Origin: Corallococcus soli
Lineage (GTDB): Bacteria; Myxococcota; Myxococcia; Myxococcales; Myxococcaceae
Direction: 5' to 3'
NCBI RefSeq assembly: GCF_014930455.1
Contig: NZ_JAAIYO010000005.1
Span: forward strand, 186,001 to 250,000
Length of the DNA: 64,000 bases
Positions 51,201 to 58,259 of this stretch are shown here, in pieces (position 1 is the first letter of the stretch; each line of letters begins with the position of its first letter). The translations under genes and the position numbers were made by a program. The notes beneath the pieces are model-generated. The model had not been told where the DNA came from. It saw only the letters and a list, made by a program, of their open reading frames with translations, and did not search any database.

Positions 51201-51349
51201 GTGTCGCCCAGGCGCTCACTGCCGGGGCGCTCCTCCTGCGCGCCGCCAGCGGGTGGCCCCGCGCGCGCGGGCAGGGACGGCAGCAGGAAGGCCAGCACCA
51301 GCGCCACCCACCCGATGCGCCAGGTCTCGCTCCTCTTTCCTACGGTCAT
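48287..51349 (-). CDS. TonB C-terminal domain fused to TonB-dependent receptor
   Basis: 1020 residues with a signal peptide (IGWVALVLAFLLPSLPARA). After a disordered region (about 35-125), residues about 130-205 match a TonB C-terminal domain (YPPRLVGEAVAGTVKLELLV, then LLRFSPALMEGKPVAVRLFF). Next is a carboxypeptidase-regulatory-like beta domain (TLKGLVRAKGNRAPLIGATL), then a plug domain (LREVPGTMGDPFRVVMLLPG, YFLDGIRIPILFHLFLGPAV) and an outer-membrane barrel ending VGLPIALPIIGVKGRY. A receptor carrying its own TonB-like module might contact another receptor or bypass a separate TonB. Substrate unknown; the plug is of the short 'TonB-box-poor' myxobacterial type. ATG chosen for the signal peptide. 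Confidence 0.85.
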   Translation of the reverse strand: MTVGKRSETWRIGWVALVLAFLLPSLPARAGPPAGGAQEERPGSERLGDTLDAGLPVTEENLTPGSGPRGMDAPWTEGQGASPDGADGGAGTVAKEAELQRTDAGWAVEAGAAPDGGPALAAFVPPALVGDSPAPYPPRLVGEAVAGTVKLELLVDEAGEVDTATLVEGVHPLLDEAALHAAPLLRFSPALMEGKPVAVRLFFEYRFEAPVSVAAGEDGGTPGSVGYKPQGPITLKGLVRAKGNRAPLIGATLVSDAAPDSPVQTDEHGRFEARFPTGGQAVRVFAPGHKPGLYREALKGTESLEVVYGLEPLVLNPYETVVRGDRERTEVSRITLRDAELREVPGTMGDPFRVVMLLPGVGSMLSGVAYPVVRGSQPASTGYFLDGIRIPILFHLFLGPAVIHPDFLDAIDFYPGTPPPQYGRLMGGAIDGRLTRPRDDRVHGSAYADFINAGFFIETPFKSTGTNVSLAGRYSYTPWIIALAANALQDPAPPGRSNPKVVLDFWDYQGRVEQDVGQGKLRLFAFGSSDTFGSQSQDAEGDTALQSILFHRVDLRGRHPLGKGEFEVGGTWGLDRFAVVSRGPDSGNEIHIDQSTLSARVGYSVPLTERLLLRTGADVDHKRAIVDILSLEDGEEVPEDSIHAPVALATFAGTYAEAVWTPDEKWTVVPGLRLDSYHLSGGFDHKVIEPRLTVRHKLTDTVTLKGGAGIFHQPPTTLISLPVVDVGSLVLGLQEGVQMSVGAEWKPFGKWEVGLDLYLNPMLRTIELTPFSDEGIGDVGIGGPAEPDEPTGPGGITQNGFRRVRARQITVDDPPVSRDDWDLPDFESHGLAYGLEVLIRYPLGNNWFGWLSYSLQRSTRSSTFFRYDARGEVVSEDKANLPFAFDQTHILNLVVSHKFSNNITLGGVLHFNTGRPEYDNLGSQTMREGTDRDGRPAWVRVSRDQVDRLPPFFRFDVRLSKAWAYETFTLEAYLDMLNVTLNQETLGFDYEGGGASRQPLTKSSVGLPIALPIIGVKGRY

Positions 51350-51728
51350 GTGCGGTGGAGCTCGTCGTACGTGGAGTCGGTTCCCGGCCAGCGCCCATGA
51401 GGCCAGGGGATGCACGCCATGACAAGCGCCCGTCCGTGATCGCCGCGAATCCATTGGCTCGTCGGTTCGCGGCATTCCGCGCATCCTTCCGTTGGCGGAC
51501 AGTCGTCCCGGGGCTCCCGTCTCGCCGTGGATGCCCGCCCCCGCCCTCCGGACGGGACGCCCCATTTCGGAGCAATCCCCACCCTCCAGGAAGTCGTCCC
51601 TTTCCCGATCCCTGGACCCGTCCCATGACCCGCCCCCGACCACCGAGGCCGCCGCCGCGCGTCACGAGCCCGGCACGCGGGCGTCGCGGGGACGGGGTGT
51701 CGCGCGCCCGAGCCTCGGAGTCCCGGCC
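51350..51728. other. Divergent intergenic region
   Basis: About 380 bp between the receptor fusion and an exported Ig-like protein. No convincing gene; frames on both strands are low-complexity Arg/Pro/Ser. Expected to hold both promoters. Confidence 0.4.
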
Positions 51729-52127
51729 ATGATTCCCCCGCCGTCCCTGCGCTATCTGCCCCATGGCGTGTTCGCGTCCCTGCTGCTGGGACTGGTGCTG
51801 ATGCCGCTGCTGTTCCCGCCGTCGCTCGCGCGGGCGGGGAACCCCGGGCCGGACACGTTCATCGACGAGGGCCCCCCTGGCGCCACGACGTCGCGCGAGG
51901 CCCGCTTCGTCTTCACCGCCACGACGCTGAAGCCCGTGTTCTGGTGCTCGCTCGACGGCAGCCTCTACATCCCTTGTGAGTCCCCCTGGCGCCTGAAGGA
52001 CCTGGGCGTGGGCGAGCACACCCTGGACGTGTACGCGGTGGACGTGAACACCACGCACCGCGACCCCACCCCCTCCGGCTGGGTCTGGCGGGTGACGGCG
52101 CCCGGGCCCGCCCCGGCCGCGCGCTAA
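51729..52127 (+). CDS. Exported single Ig-like domain protein
   Basis: 132 residues with signal peptide (GVFASLLLGLVLMPLLFPPSLARA). The mature part is one beta-sandwich repeat of the type found in large bacterial adhesins: DTFIDEGPPGATTSREARFVF, FWCSLDGSLYIPCESPW with a paired Cys, LGVGEHTLDVYAVDVNTTHRDPTPSGWVWRV. The usual repeat is embedded in long surface proteins; here it occurs alone, so it may be a small secreted binding protein. The stop overlaps the convergent XRE gene by 4 bp. Confidence 0.75.
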   Translation: MIPPPSLRYLPHGVFASLLLGLVLMPLLFPPSLARAGNPGPDTFIDEGPPGATTSREARFVFTATTLKPVFWCSLDGSLYIPCESPWRLKDLGVGEHTLDVYAVDVNTTHRDPTPSGWVWRVTAPGPAPAAR

Positions 52128-52597
52128 CGGCGCGTCGGCAGGATGGCGCTGGCCACCAGGCTCATCAGCTTGAGCTGGGGGCGCGGCAGCCGGCGCAGGG
52201 AGCGCAGCAGGCGGCGCATCTCCGGCAGGTCGTCCTTGTCCGTGGAGTCCTCTTCCCACAGCCCCGCGCCCGCCGCCGCCGCCACCGCCAGCCCCAGCGA
52301 CGCGTCCGCGGACAACTGCAGCGCCAGGCACAGCCGGAACAGCGTGGGGACGCTGGGCATCATCTTGCCCCGCTCCAGCCGGCCGTAGACCTCCGACGCG
52401 ATGCCGACACGGTCCGCCACATCCGCCTGCGTCAGTCCGGCCCGCAGCCGCGCGGCCCGGGCCGCCGCGCCCACACTGACCGCCAGCTTGCGCTCCAACT
52501 GCCGCCGCGACAGCGCGGCGGCGGAGGCGGGCGCCAGGGAGCGCTTCTTGCGGGCGCGGCCAGAAGCGAGAGGACCTCGGGGGTGGGTTTTCACCAC
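52124..52597 (-). CDS. XRE-family transcriptional regulator
   Basis: 157 residues. A basic N-terminal tail (1-40, RARKKRS) is followed by a classical helix-turn-helix (about 43-97): AARLRAGLTQADVADRVGIASEVYGRLERGKMMPSVPTLFRLC. The C-terminal 45 residues are acidic then basic helices (WEEDSTDKDDLPEMRRLLRSL). No metallopeptidase or sensor domain. Start: GTG 52597 with AAGG upstream is preferred; an ATG at 52654 would add 19 residues. A perfect AT-rich palindrome at 52673-52684 is a candidate autoregulatory operator. Confidence 0.8.
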   Translation of the reverse strand: MVKTHPRGPLASGRARKKRSLAPASAAALSRRQLERKLAVSVGAAARAARLRAGLTQADVADRVGIASEVYGRLERGKMMPSVPTLFRLCLALQLSADASLGLAVAAAAGAGLWEEDSTDKDDLPEMRRLLRSLRRLPRPQLKLMSLVASAILPTRR

Positions 52598-52672
52598 ATC
52601 AACCTTGCACGTGACGTCCGGCGGGGTGGCCCCAGGCTCGCGGCCCCTCTGCATCCGGAACGGTTCATGCGC

Positions 52673-52684
52673 GGTTATATAACC
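52673..52684. promoter_or_regulatory. Palindrome GGTTATATAACC, candidate operator/promoter
   Basis: Perfect 12-bp dyad with a TATATA core, 76 bp upstream of the XRE start and standing out in very GC-rich DNA. A related CCTATATG occurs at 52709-52716. Position and symmetry fit an operator overlapping a -10 element for the XRE gene; binding is inferred. Confidence 0.45.
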
Positions 52685-52895
52685 CAGCACGTCACCCGGG
52701 CCCATTCCTATATGACAGGTAGTCCCCGCAATCCCCCGCCCGCAGGGAGAACCGCGTCTCCTGCCCCATCGGCGCACATCCACCGACATGCGGACGGGGC
52801 GTCGCGACGGGGCTGACGGGATTGTCCGCGCGGGGATGCCCCGGGTTGCGCCCCCGGGACGTGGGGGCCGCGTCGGCGCCATGGCGCCCGGACGC

Positions 52896-53504
52896 TCAAC
52901 CCTCGGAGGTGGCCACGCGTTCCCAGCCGGTGGGGTAGTGCGTGACGAGCCCGTGGGCGTCGGTGTCCACCTCCCCGACGAAGGCGCCCCCGGAGCTCTC
53001 GTAGCGGTAGAGCGACGACGACAGCCGGGTGTAGCGCTGCTCCAGCCGCTCCAGGGTCAGGTCCGGCAGGCGCACCCACGCGGCCGTCACGTCCCGGGCC
53101 TGGCCCACCTCCAGCCCCAGCCGGCGGATGGGCAGGGTGTTGGTGGACGGGGTGACGCTCAGGTCCACGTCCACGCACCCGCGCAGCTCCGGCAGCTCGC
53201 GGCCGTCGCGCCACCAGCGCTGGTGGTCATCCACCTGGAGCACCAGCGTGCGCCGCGTGCCGCCCTGGTGCAGCACCAGCCGCGCCTCGCGCGTGTGCCA
53301 GTCCGGATCACACGCCACGGTGTAGCGCACGAGCAGCGGCAGCCCTTCGCTCACCAGCACCACGGTGCCCGTGAGCAGGGGGCCCACGTCGGACTCCCAC
53401 AGCTCGCAGTGCTCCGTCCCCGGGGACTCCAGGCGGAGCCACGTCACGGCTTGCAGGCAGCGACCCTCGGGCGTGCCCCCGGGCCGGGAGGCAGGCGGCG
53501 TCAT
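52896..53504 (-). CDS. Putative glycolipid-binding family protein
   Basis: 202 residues, soluble, no signal. Matches the putative glycolipid-binding family (PF06475 type): an N-terminal VTWLRLESPGTEHCEL, ARLVLHQGGTRRTLVLQVD, GCVDVDLSVTPSTNTLPIRRL, and the diagnostic C-terminus YRYESSGGAFVGEVDTDAHG followed by LVTHYPTGWERV. Ligand in vivo is unknown. GGAGG lies 8 bp before the ATG, and the gene starts 16 bp after the HExxH protein stop, so it is last in a three-gene operon. Confidence 0.82.
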   Translation of the reverse strand: MTPPASRPGGTPEGRCLQAVTWLRLESPGTEHCELWESDVGPLLTGTVVLVSEGLPLLVRYTVACDPDWHTREARLVLHQGGTRRTLVLQVDDHQRWWRDGRELPELRGCVDVDLSVTPSTNTLPIRRLGLEVGQARDVTAAWVRLPDLTLERLEQRYTRLSSSLYRYESSGGAFVGEVDTDAHGLVTHYPTGWERVATSEG

Positions 53505-53520
53505 GGGCGGGGCCTCCGGC

Positions 53521-54330
53521 TCACGGCGCGCCCCGTCCGGCGTAGAGGCAGTCCAGCGCCTCGTCCAGCAGGCACAGGGCGGCGTCGCTCCACCCGCGCA
53601 GCCGCTGCTGGGGGGTGGGCCGGCCCACGTGGGGGATGAGCTGCGCGTCGGCGGCGTCCTCGATGAACTGGGCCTGCTGCTCCGCGTTCAGCTCCGCCCA
53701 CCGGCGGTGGCCCACGGCCTTGCGCCAGTCGTAGCCGTCCCCCAGGTACTGCGCCGCCAGCGCGCCGCTCAGGTAGCCCGTGCCGCCGTGCTGGTGCTGC
53801 CACACGTGCGTCAGCTCGTGCACCAGCAGCCGGAAGCCCACCGCGCCGTAGCCAGGGGGGATGAAGAGGATGTCGCCGTGGGCGAACGCGCGGCCCGGCA
53901 GGCCCAGCAGGCCCAGGGCGCCTTCCTTCACGCGCACGCAGCGGAAGTCCAGGCTGTCGCCGAAGATGGGCTTGAGCCGCGTCACCTCCGCGTCCGTCAG
54001 CCGGCGGCCCACCGGCTCCAGGCCGGACATCACCTGCACGGCGCTGAGCACGCGCCCGCCCACCATCAGCACCAGGTCCATGGGCACCTGCGCCGCGCGG
54101 AACAGGCCCCGCTTGAGCTGGGGCAGGCCCTCCCGCGAGCGGCCCGTCGCGCAGCGTGCCATGCCGCCGGCCAGCAGCATCAGCGCCACGTACGCGCTGC
54201 GCGCGGCGCCCGCGGACGCCCCGGCGATGCCGGTGAAGAGCCCATGGCCCGCGTCCGCGACCCGCTCGGTCAGCGGCGCGAAGCGGGTGTCACGGACAGC
54301 CTGTCGATTCAGCGAGGTGGGAGACCCCAA
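53521..54330 (-). CDS. DUF4157-like HExxH protein
   Basis: 269 residues from TTG 54330 (GGAG 7 bp upstream; GTG 54360 is an alternative). A central segment LTDAEVTRLKPIFGDSLDF, then FIPPGYGAVGFRLLVHELTHVWQHQHGG, carries the zinc-protease motif HELTH (His171, Glu172, His175). This combination is typical of DUF4157-like domains found in secreted toxins and phage or contractile-injection cargo, here in a cytoplasmic-looking stand-alone form. The N-terminal 60 residues contain one hydrophobic helix (AGAARSAYVALMLLAGGMA). The start overlaps the upstream degenerate receiver gene by 41 bp. Substrate unknown. Confidence 0.72.
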   Translation of the reverse strand: MGSPTSLNRQAVRDTRFAPLTERVADAGHGLFTGIAGASAGAARSAYVALMLLAGGMARCATGRSREGLPQLKRGLFRAAQVPMDLVLMVGGRVLSAVQVMSGLEPVGRRLTDAEVTRLKPIFGDSLDFRCVRVKEGALGLLGLPGRAFAHGDILFIPPGYGAVGFRLLVHELTHVWQHQHGGTGYLSGALAAQYLGDGYDWRKAVGHRRWAELNAEQQAQFIEDAADAQLIPHVGRPTPQQRLRGWSDAALCLLDEALDCLYAGRGAP

Positions 54331-54808
54331 GGACCAGCTCCAGGAGCGAACGCAACTCACCGGAGCGCCAGGGCCGGCCGAGTGCGAAGTGGGAATGGCT
54401 GGAGGCCCGGAAGGTGGCGCTGGCTTCAGGGCGGAAACCGGAGGACAGGAGGATGCGCGGACCGCTGAAGCCCCGGTCCACCAGACGGCAGAGGAAATCG
54501 CTCACGACGCGGCGATCCGCGTCGAGGTCCAGCACCAGCCCATCCACGTCCACACCCATGTCCAACCGCCGGTCCGCCGACGTTGCCCCCAGCGCCGCCA
54601 CCACGCGGCACCCCTCCCCCACTTCCCTCGCTACCGCCAACCGTACCTCGGGCGACTCGGAGACCACCAACAGCACCGGCTCCGCCGACGCCGGCCGGGC
54701 CGCCGGGACCGCCGTCAGCTTCCCGCGCCGTGCACCCGGGGCTGCGGGCGCCGTGGGGCGGGAGAAAGCGAATTCCGGGACAAGGAGGGAAGACGGTGCG
54801 ATGGACAC
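54290..54808 (-). CDS. Degenerate receiver-like protein
   Basis: 172 residues, GTG start. After a Pro/Ala-rich leader (1-42) there is a receiver-like fold: VLLVVSESPEVRLAVAREVG (the acidic pair replaced by Ser-Glu-Ser), VDGLVLDLDADRRVV with an Asp at the phospho-acceptor position, ILLSSGF and HFALGRPW where TKPF-like Lys is replaced by Arg. Missing acidic pocket and Lys mean it is unlikely to be phosphorylated in the usual way. First gene of the operon with the HExxH protein and the glycolipid-binding protein. Confidence 0.65.
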   Translation of the reverse strand: MSIAPSSLLVPEFAFSRPTAPAAPGARRGKLTAVPAARPASAEPVLLVVSESPEVRLAVAREVGEGCRVVAALGATSADRRLDMGVDVDGLVLDLDADRRVVSDFLCRLVDRGFSGPRILLSSGFRPEASATFRASSHSHFALGRPWRSGELRSLLELVLGVSHLAESTGCP

Positions 54809-54851
54809 GTCCTCACAGTAAACAGCAATATCGGAAATATCAAGCTTGGCT

Positions 54852-56081
54852 TCAATCTCCGGCAGACCGGGATGCGGAGACCAGCGTGAGGGCGGCGATC
54901 TCCGGGGCGGGGCCCAGGCGCAGCGGGGGTCCCCAGTAGCCGGTGCCGCGGTGCGTATAGACCCGGGTGCCGGCCACGGTGGCCAGGCCCTTCACGACGG
55001 GCTGCTGGAGCTTCACGAAGAACATGAAGGGGAAGATCTGCCCGCCGTGGGTGTGTCCGGACAGCTGGAGGTCCACGCGCAGCCCCTCCAGGGACAGGGC
55101 GGTGCGCGGCTGGTGGGCCAGCAGCAGGCGGGGCACGTCGGGCGGGGCGCCCGCGAGCGCGAGGTCGGGGCGGCTGGCGAGCGGGGCGTCGATGTGGCCC
55201 GCGTCATGGTCGGTGACGCCGGCCACGACGAGCCGGGCGCCGTCGCGCTCCACCACGCGGTGCTCGTTGTTGAGGACGGTGAGGCCCAGCCGGGCCACCT
55301 CCGCAATCCAGTCACGGGCGCCGTGGTAGAATTCGTGGTTTCCGGTGACGTAGTAGACGCCCAGCTTCGCCTTGAGGCCGGCGAGCGGCGCCACCTGGTC
55401 GCGCAGCTGCGCCACGGTGCCGTCCACCAGGTCGCCCGTGACGGCGATGAGGTCCGGCTCCAGGGCGTTCACCTGGTCCACCACGCGCTGGAGCCACACC
55501 CCGTCCAGGGTGGGGCCCACGTGGACGTCGGAGAGCTGCACCACGCGCAGGCCGTCCAGTCCCGGGCCCAGGCCCTGGACGGGCACGGTGGTGCGCTCCA
55601 CCTTCGCGCGGCCGCGCGCGGTGACGAAGGCGAACGCGACCGCGGGCACCACGGTGCCCAGCACGGCCGCCGCGCGGCCCCGGGCCAGGGCGTGCATGTC
55701 CGTGACGGCGCCGGAGAGGGACAGCGCGCCCGCGATGACGTCGGAGGCCAGGACGGCCGTCAGGAAGATGCCGAAGGCCCCCAGCCACACGTAGCCGCCC
55801 CACTGGAGGGCGCGGGAGAGGCCGGTGGGCTGCTCGTGGCGGGAGACGCGGAACCCGGCCAGCAGCAGGAGGAAGCAGAGGGCCAGCAGGCCCCACCCCA
55901 GGCCAGTCCAGGGGGCGGGCCAGCCGGGGGACGTGAAGAGGCGCAGGCCGATGTAGACGTGCAGGGCGACGGGGAGGGCCAGGCCCAGCAGCAGGGACAG
56001 CATCCACCGCCAGCCCGGGGCGCGGGAGGGGCGCCGCCGGGTTCGCGCTGAAGTAGCTTCCGAGGACACGTCCGTCGACAC
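54852..56081 (-). CDS. Membrane-anchored metallophosphoesterase
   Basis: 409 residues, GTG start with GGAAGG 8 bp upstream. The N-terminal half contains four or five hydrophobic helices (MLSLLLGLALPVALHVYIGL, LGWGLLALCFLLLLAGF, GGYVWLGAFGIFLTAVL, AAAVLGTVVPAVAFAF). The C-terminal half is a calcineurin-like phosphoesterase of the YkuE class with LSDVHVG, VTGDLVDG, TGNHEFYHG and SGHTHGGQ. The catalytic domain is predicted to follow the last membrane helix. Similar proteins in other bacteria are putative lipid-headgroup phosphatases. A soluble paralog lies at 39737. Confidence 0.87.
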   Translation of the reverse strand: MSTDVSSEATSARTRRRPSRAPGWRWMLSLLLGLALPVALHVYIGLRLFTSPGWPAPWTGLGWGLLALCFLLLLAGFRVSRHEQPTGLSRALQWGGYVWLGAFGIFLTAVLASDVIAGALSLSGAVTDMHALARGRAAAVLGTVVPAVAFAFVTARGRAKVERTTVPVQGLGPGLDGLRVVQLSDVHVGPTLDGVWLQRVVDQVNALEPDLIAVTGDLVDGTVAQLRDQVAPLAGLKAKLGVYYVTGNHEFYHGARDWIAEVARLGLTVLNNEHRVVERDGARLVVAGVTDHDAGHIDAPLASRPDLALAGAPPDVPRLLLAHQPRTALSLEGLRVDLQLSGHTHGGQIFPFMFFVKLQQPVVKGLATVAGTRVYTHRGTGYWGPPLRLGPAPEIAALTLVSASRSAGD

Positions 56082-56305
56082 GCGCGCCACCTTCCGCCCC
56101 GGACATCCACCTGGGGCGCCTTCGAGCGCGGGAAGATAACGGGCGCCCCCACGCCGCGCCCGGCAACCCCTCCAGGGGAACAAGGGCGCCCTGCCCCGCC
56201 GCGCCTGGTCCTCTTGCCCCAACGGGGCCGGAAGGCACCTGGGAACGCGGGCACGGCTTCGCGGATAGCGTGCGGACAGAAGCTGGTCGCGACCGCGAGG
56301 CGGGC
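56082..56305. promoter_or_regulatory. Divergent spacer upstream of SitA5 toxin gene
   Basis: 224 bp divergent region expected to carry promoters for the phosphoesterase and the toxin operon. GAGG lies 5 bp before the toxin ATG. No repeat or hairpin stands out. Confidence 0.35.
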
Positions 56306-57643
56306 ATGAGGCGATGGGAGTGGGCGCTGTTGTTGGGGTTGCTCGTGTCGGGCTGCGCGACGACGCGGGTCGTGAAGCTGGAGACGGATGACGGCAACCG
56401 GGAGGTCGTCACGCCGCGCGAGGACGTGGACGCTTCGCTCGCCGCGACCCGGTTGGAGGACGAGGAGTTCAAGCGTGCGGTGCGGGCGCTGGCCCGGGAG
56501 GTGCGACCTTCCACTCGGCCCATGAGGGACGCCCGGGAGCTGTTCGGCCTGCCGGAGCGCAGTGGCCTGTACGGGTTCCAGGAGCGGACCCGGCGGATTT
56601 ATCCCCTGGGCGAACAGGAGGCGCGTGACCTGCACCTGCTGGATGCATCCGACGACCTGACCCGCGGCTACAAGCACTGGTGCGCCAGCCGCCGGAGACA
56701 GGCGGGAGACTGTCTGCGATTGCTGGAAGAGGGACCGTTGCTGGGGAGCGACGGTCGCTATGCGCTGGCGATGGCGGTCGCGATGGATTCGGTGTGGCGC
56801 GAGACCTCCGACGCATTGAAGGACATGGCCCATCCGCAGGCGGTGATGGCCATGATGACCTCCACCGTGACGATGTACCTGTTGCTCTGGGCGCTGCCGG
56901 AGCCGCTGTCCAAGGGGCTCGCCGCCCTGATGACCGCGACCGCCATCGCGTACCTGGGAGTGGACACGGTGTGGCGCATCCTCGACGGGTGGGTGGCGCT
57001 GGTGCGACAGGTGGATCACTCCACCACGTTCGTGCAGGTGCGCGACGCGGGTGAGGCGTACGGAAAGGTGCTGGGAGAAAACGCCGCGCGCGTCTTCGTC
57101 ATGGTGGCCGCCGCCGCACTGGGAAACACGGCGGGGCTCGCCGCGAGGACCCAGGGGCTGCCGGGCTCAGCGCCGGCCGCGCTCGCGGTGGAGACCCAGG
57201 CGGGTTTTCGGTACGTGGCCATGGGGAGCATCCGCTCCGTAGCGATGACCGCCGACGGGTTCACCATCGCGCTCGCACCCAACGCGGTCGCGATGTCCTC
57301 CCGGTCCGGACCGCCGCAGAAACATCACCTGGCCACCCTCCGCAACGAGAAGTCCTCGAAGAACGGAGGGCCCTGGACGCCGCTCTTCCGCAGGCTCTTC
57401 AAGAAGGCCGGGATGGACTTGAAGGATCCCGAAAACATCGTCGAGGTCCATGGCCATCGAGGTCCACACCCGCGCGAGTACCATGAAGCCGTGATGAGAC
57501 GGTTGAGTGAGGCGACAGAAGGCTGTCGGACACTCGTGCAATGTCGCGAGGTCCTGACCCATGCACTCCAGGAGCTTGCTCGGGAAGCCAACATGCCGGG
57601 CTCCGTTCTCAATAGACTCCTGACGTCCCGAAAGGGAGGCTAG
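56306..57643 (+). CDS. SitA5-family lipoprotein toxin with AHH nuclease domain
   Basis: 445 residues. Lipoprotein signal with Cys17 (LLVSGCATT). The delivery region has the family-typical segments RELFGLPERSGLYGFQE, GDCLRLLEEGPLLGSDGRYA, hydrophobic stretches AVMAMMTSTVTMYLLLWALP and AALMTATAIAYLGVDTVW, and ALGNTAGLAARTQGLPGSA. The C-terminal domain is an AHH-type nuclease (HNH/EndoVII superfamily) with His340-His341 in QKHHLATL, His382 and His384 in VHGHRG, and His393 in EYH. SitA toxins are delivered between myxobacterial cells by TraAB-dependent outer-membrane exchange. The family match is from memory of SitA5 sequences. The immunity gene follows after 9 bp. Confidence 0.8.
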   Translation: MRRWEWALLLGLLVSGCATTRVVKLETDDGNREVVTPREDVDASLAATRLEDEEFKRAVRALAREVRPSTRPMRDARELFGLPERSGLYGFQERTRRIYPLGEQEARDLHLLDASDDLTRGYKHWCASRRRQAGDCLRLLEEGPLLGSDGRYALAMAVAMDSVWRETSDALKDMAHPQAVMAMMTSTVTMYLLLWALPEPLSKGLAALMTATAIAYLGVDTVWRILDGWVALVRQVDHSTTFVQVRDAGEAYGKVLGENAARVFVMVAAAALGNTAGLAARTQGLPGSAPAALAVETQAGFRYVAMGSIRSVAMTADGFTIALAPNAVAMSSRSGPPQKHHLATLRNEKSSKNGGPWTPLFRRLFKKAGMDLKDPENIVEVHGHRGPHPREYHEAVMRRLSEATEGCRTLVQCREVLTHALQELAREANMPGSVLNRLLTSRKGG

Positions 57644-57652
57644 GAACCACTC

Positions 57653-58225
57653 ATGGCTGCTCGATTCTTCGACCTCTCGGAGGATGTCCAGGAAGGGAAC
57701 TGGTTCCTGGAAGATCCCGTCGACATGAACTCCGTGGAGGTCGAGGTCGATCCCTGGATGTTCAGAGCCGGGAAACCCATTCAAATGCCAGAGCGGCTCC
57801 GGGTTCCCATCGGCGAACCTGGACGGTCTCGGGACTTCTCACTGGCGGGCATCGGGCTGACCCCCATCGTCCACGTCAAGCTCGCGACCGTCCTCGCGGA
57901 GCGTGCCGCCGACGACGTGCAACTCCTCCCGGTCGACATTCCCGGTCAGCCCGACCAATACGTCCTCGTGGTCGCCACGAAGACCCTCCGCTGCATTGAT
58001 GAAAAGGCCTCCGAGGAGGTCCTCTTCTGGGAGCCCAGACACAACAAGCCTGAGAAGCTCGGGCAGTACCGCTCCGTGTACGGCATGCGCATCGACCCAT
58101 CGAAGGTCGGCGCGACCCAGCTCTTCCGTCCCTGGGGATGGCGGGTCGCGCTCATCGTCTCCGAAGACCTCAAGACCGCGCTGGAACAAACGGGCGCCAC
58201 CGGCATGCACTTCACCGAGGTCTGA
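57653..58225 (+). CDS. Imm11 family immunity protein
   Basis: 190 residues, soluble, no signal. Resembles the Imm11 (DUF1629-type) family: RFFDLSEDVQEGNWFLEDP at the N-terminus, a central VHVKLATVLAERAADDVQLLP-like segment, and the C-terminal LFRPWGWRVALIVSEDLKTA followed by LEQTGATG. AGGA lies 8 bp before the ATG. Placed directly after a SitA5/AHH toxin, it is the predicted cytoplasmic antidote for that nuclease. Its C-terminus is nearly repeated in the relic at 28531. Confidence 0.8.
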   Translation: MAARFFDLSEDVQEGNWFLEDPVDMNSVEVEVDPWMFRAGKPIQMPERLRVPIGEPGRSRDFSLAGIGLTPIVHVKLATVLAERAADDVQLLPVDIPGQPDQYVLVVATKTLRCIDEKASEEVLFWEPRHNKPEKLGQYRSVYGMRIDPSKVGATQLFRPWGWRVALIVSEDLKTALEQTGATGMHFTEV

Positions 58226-58259
58226 ACCGGAGCTTACGGTCCAGACCCAGCCCGCGCGC

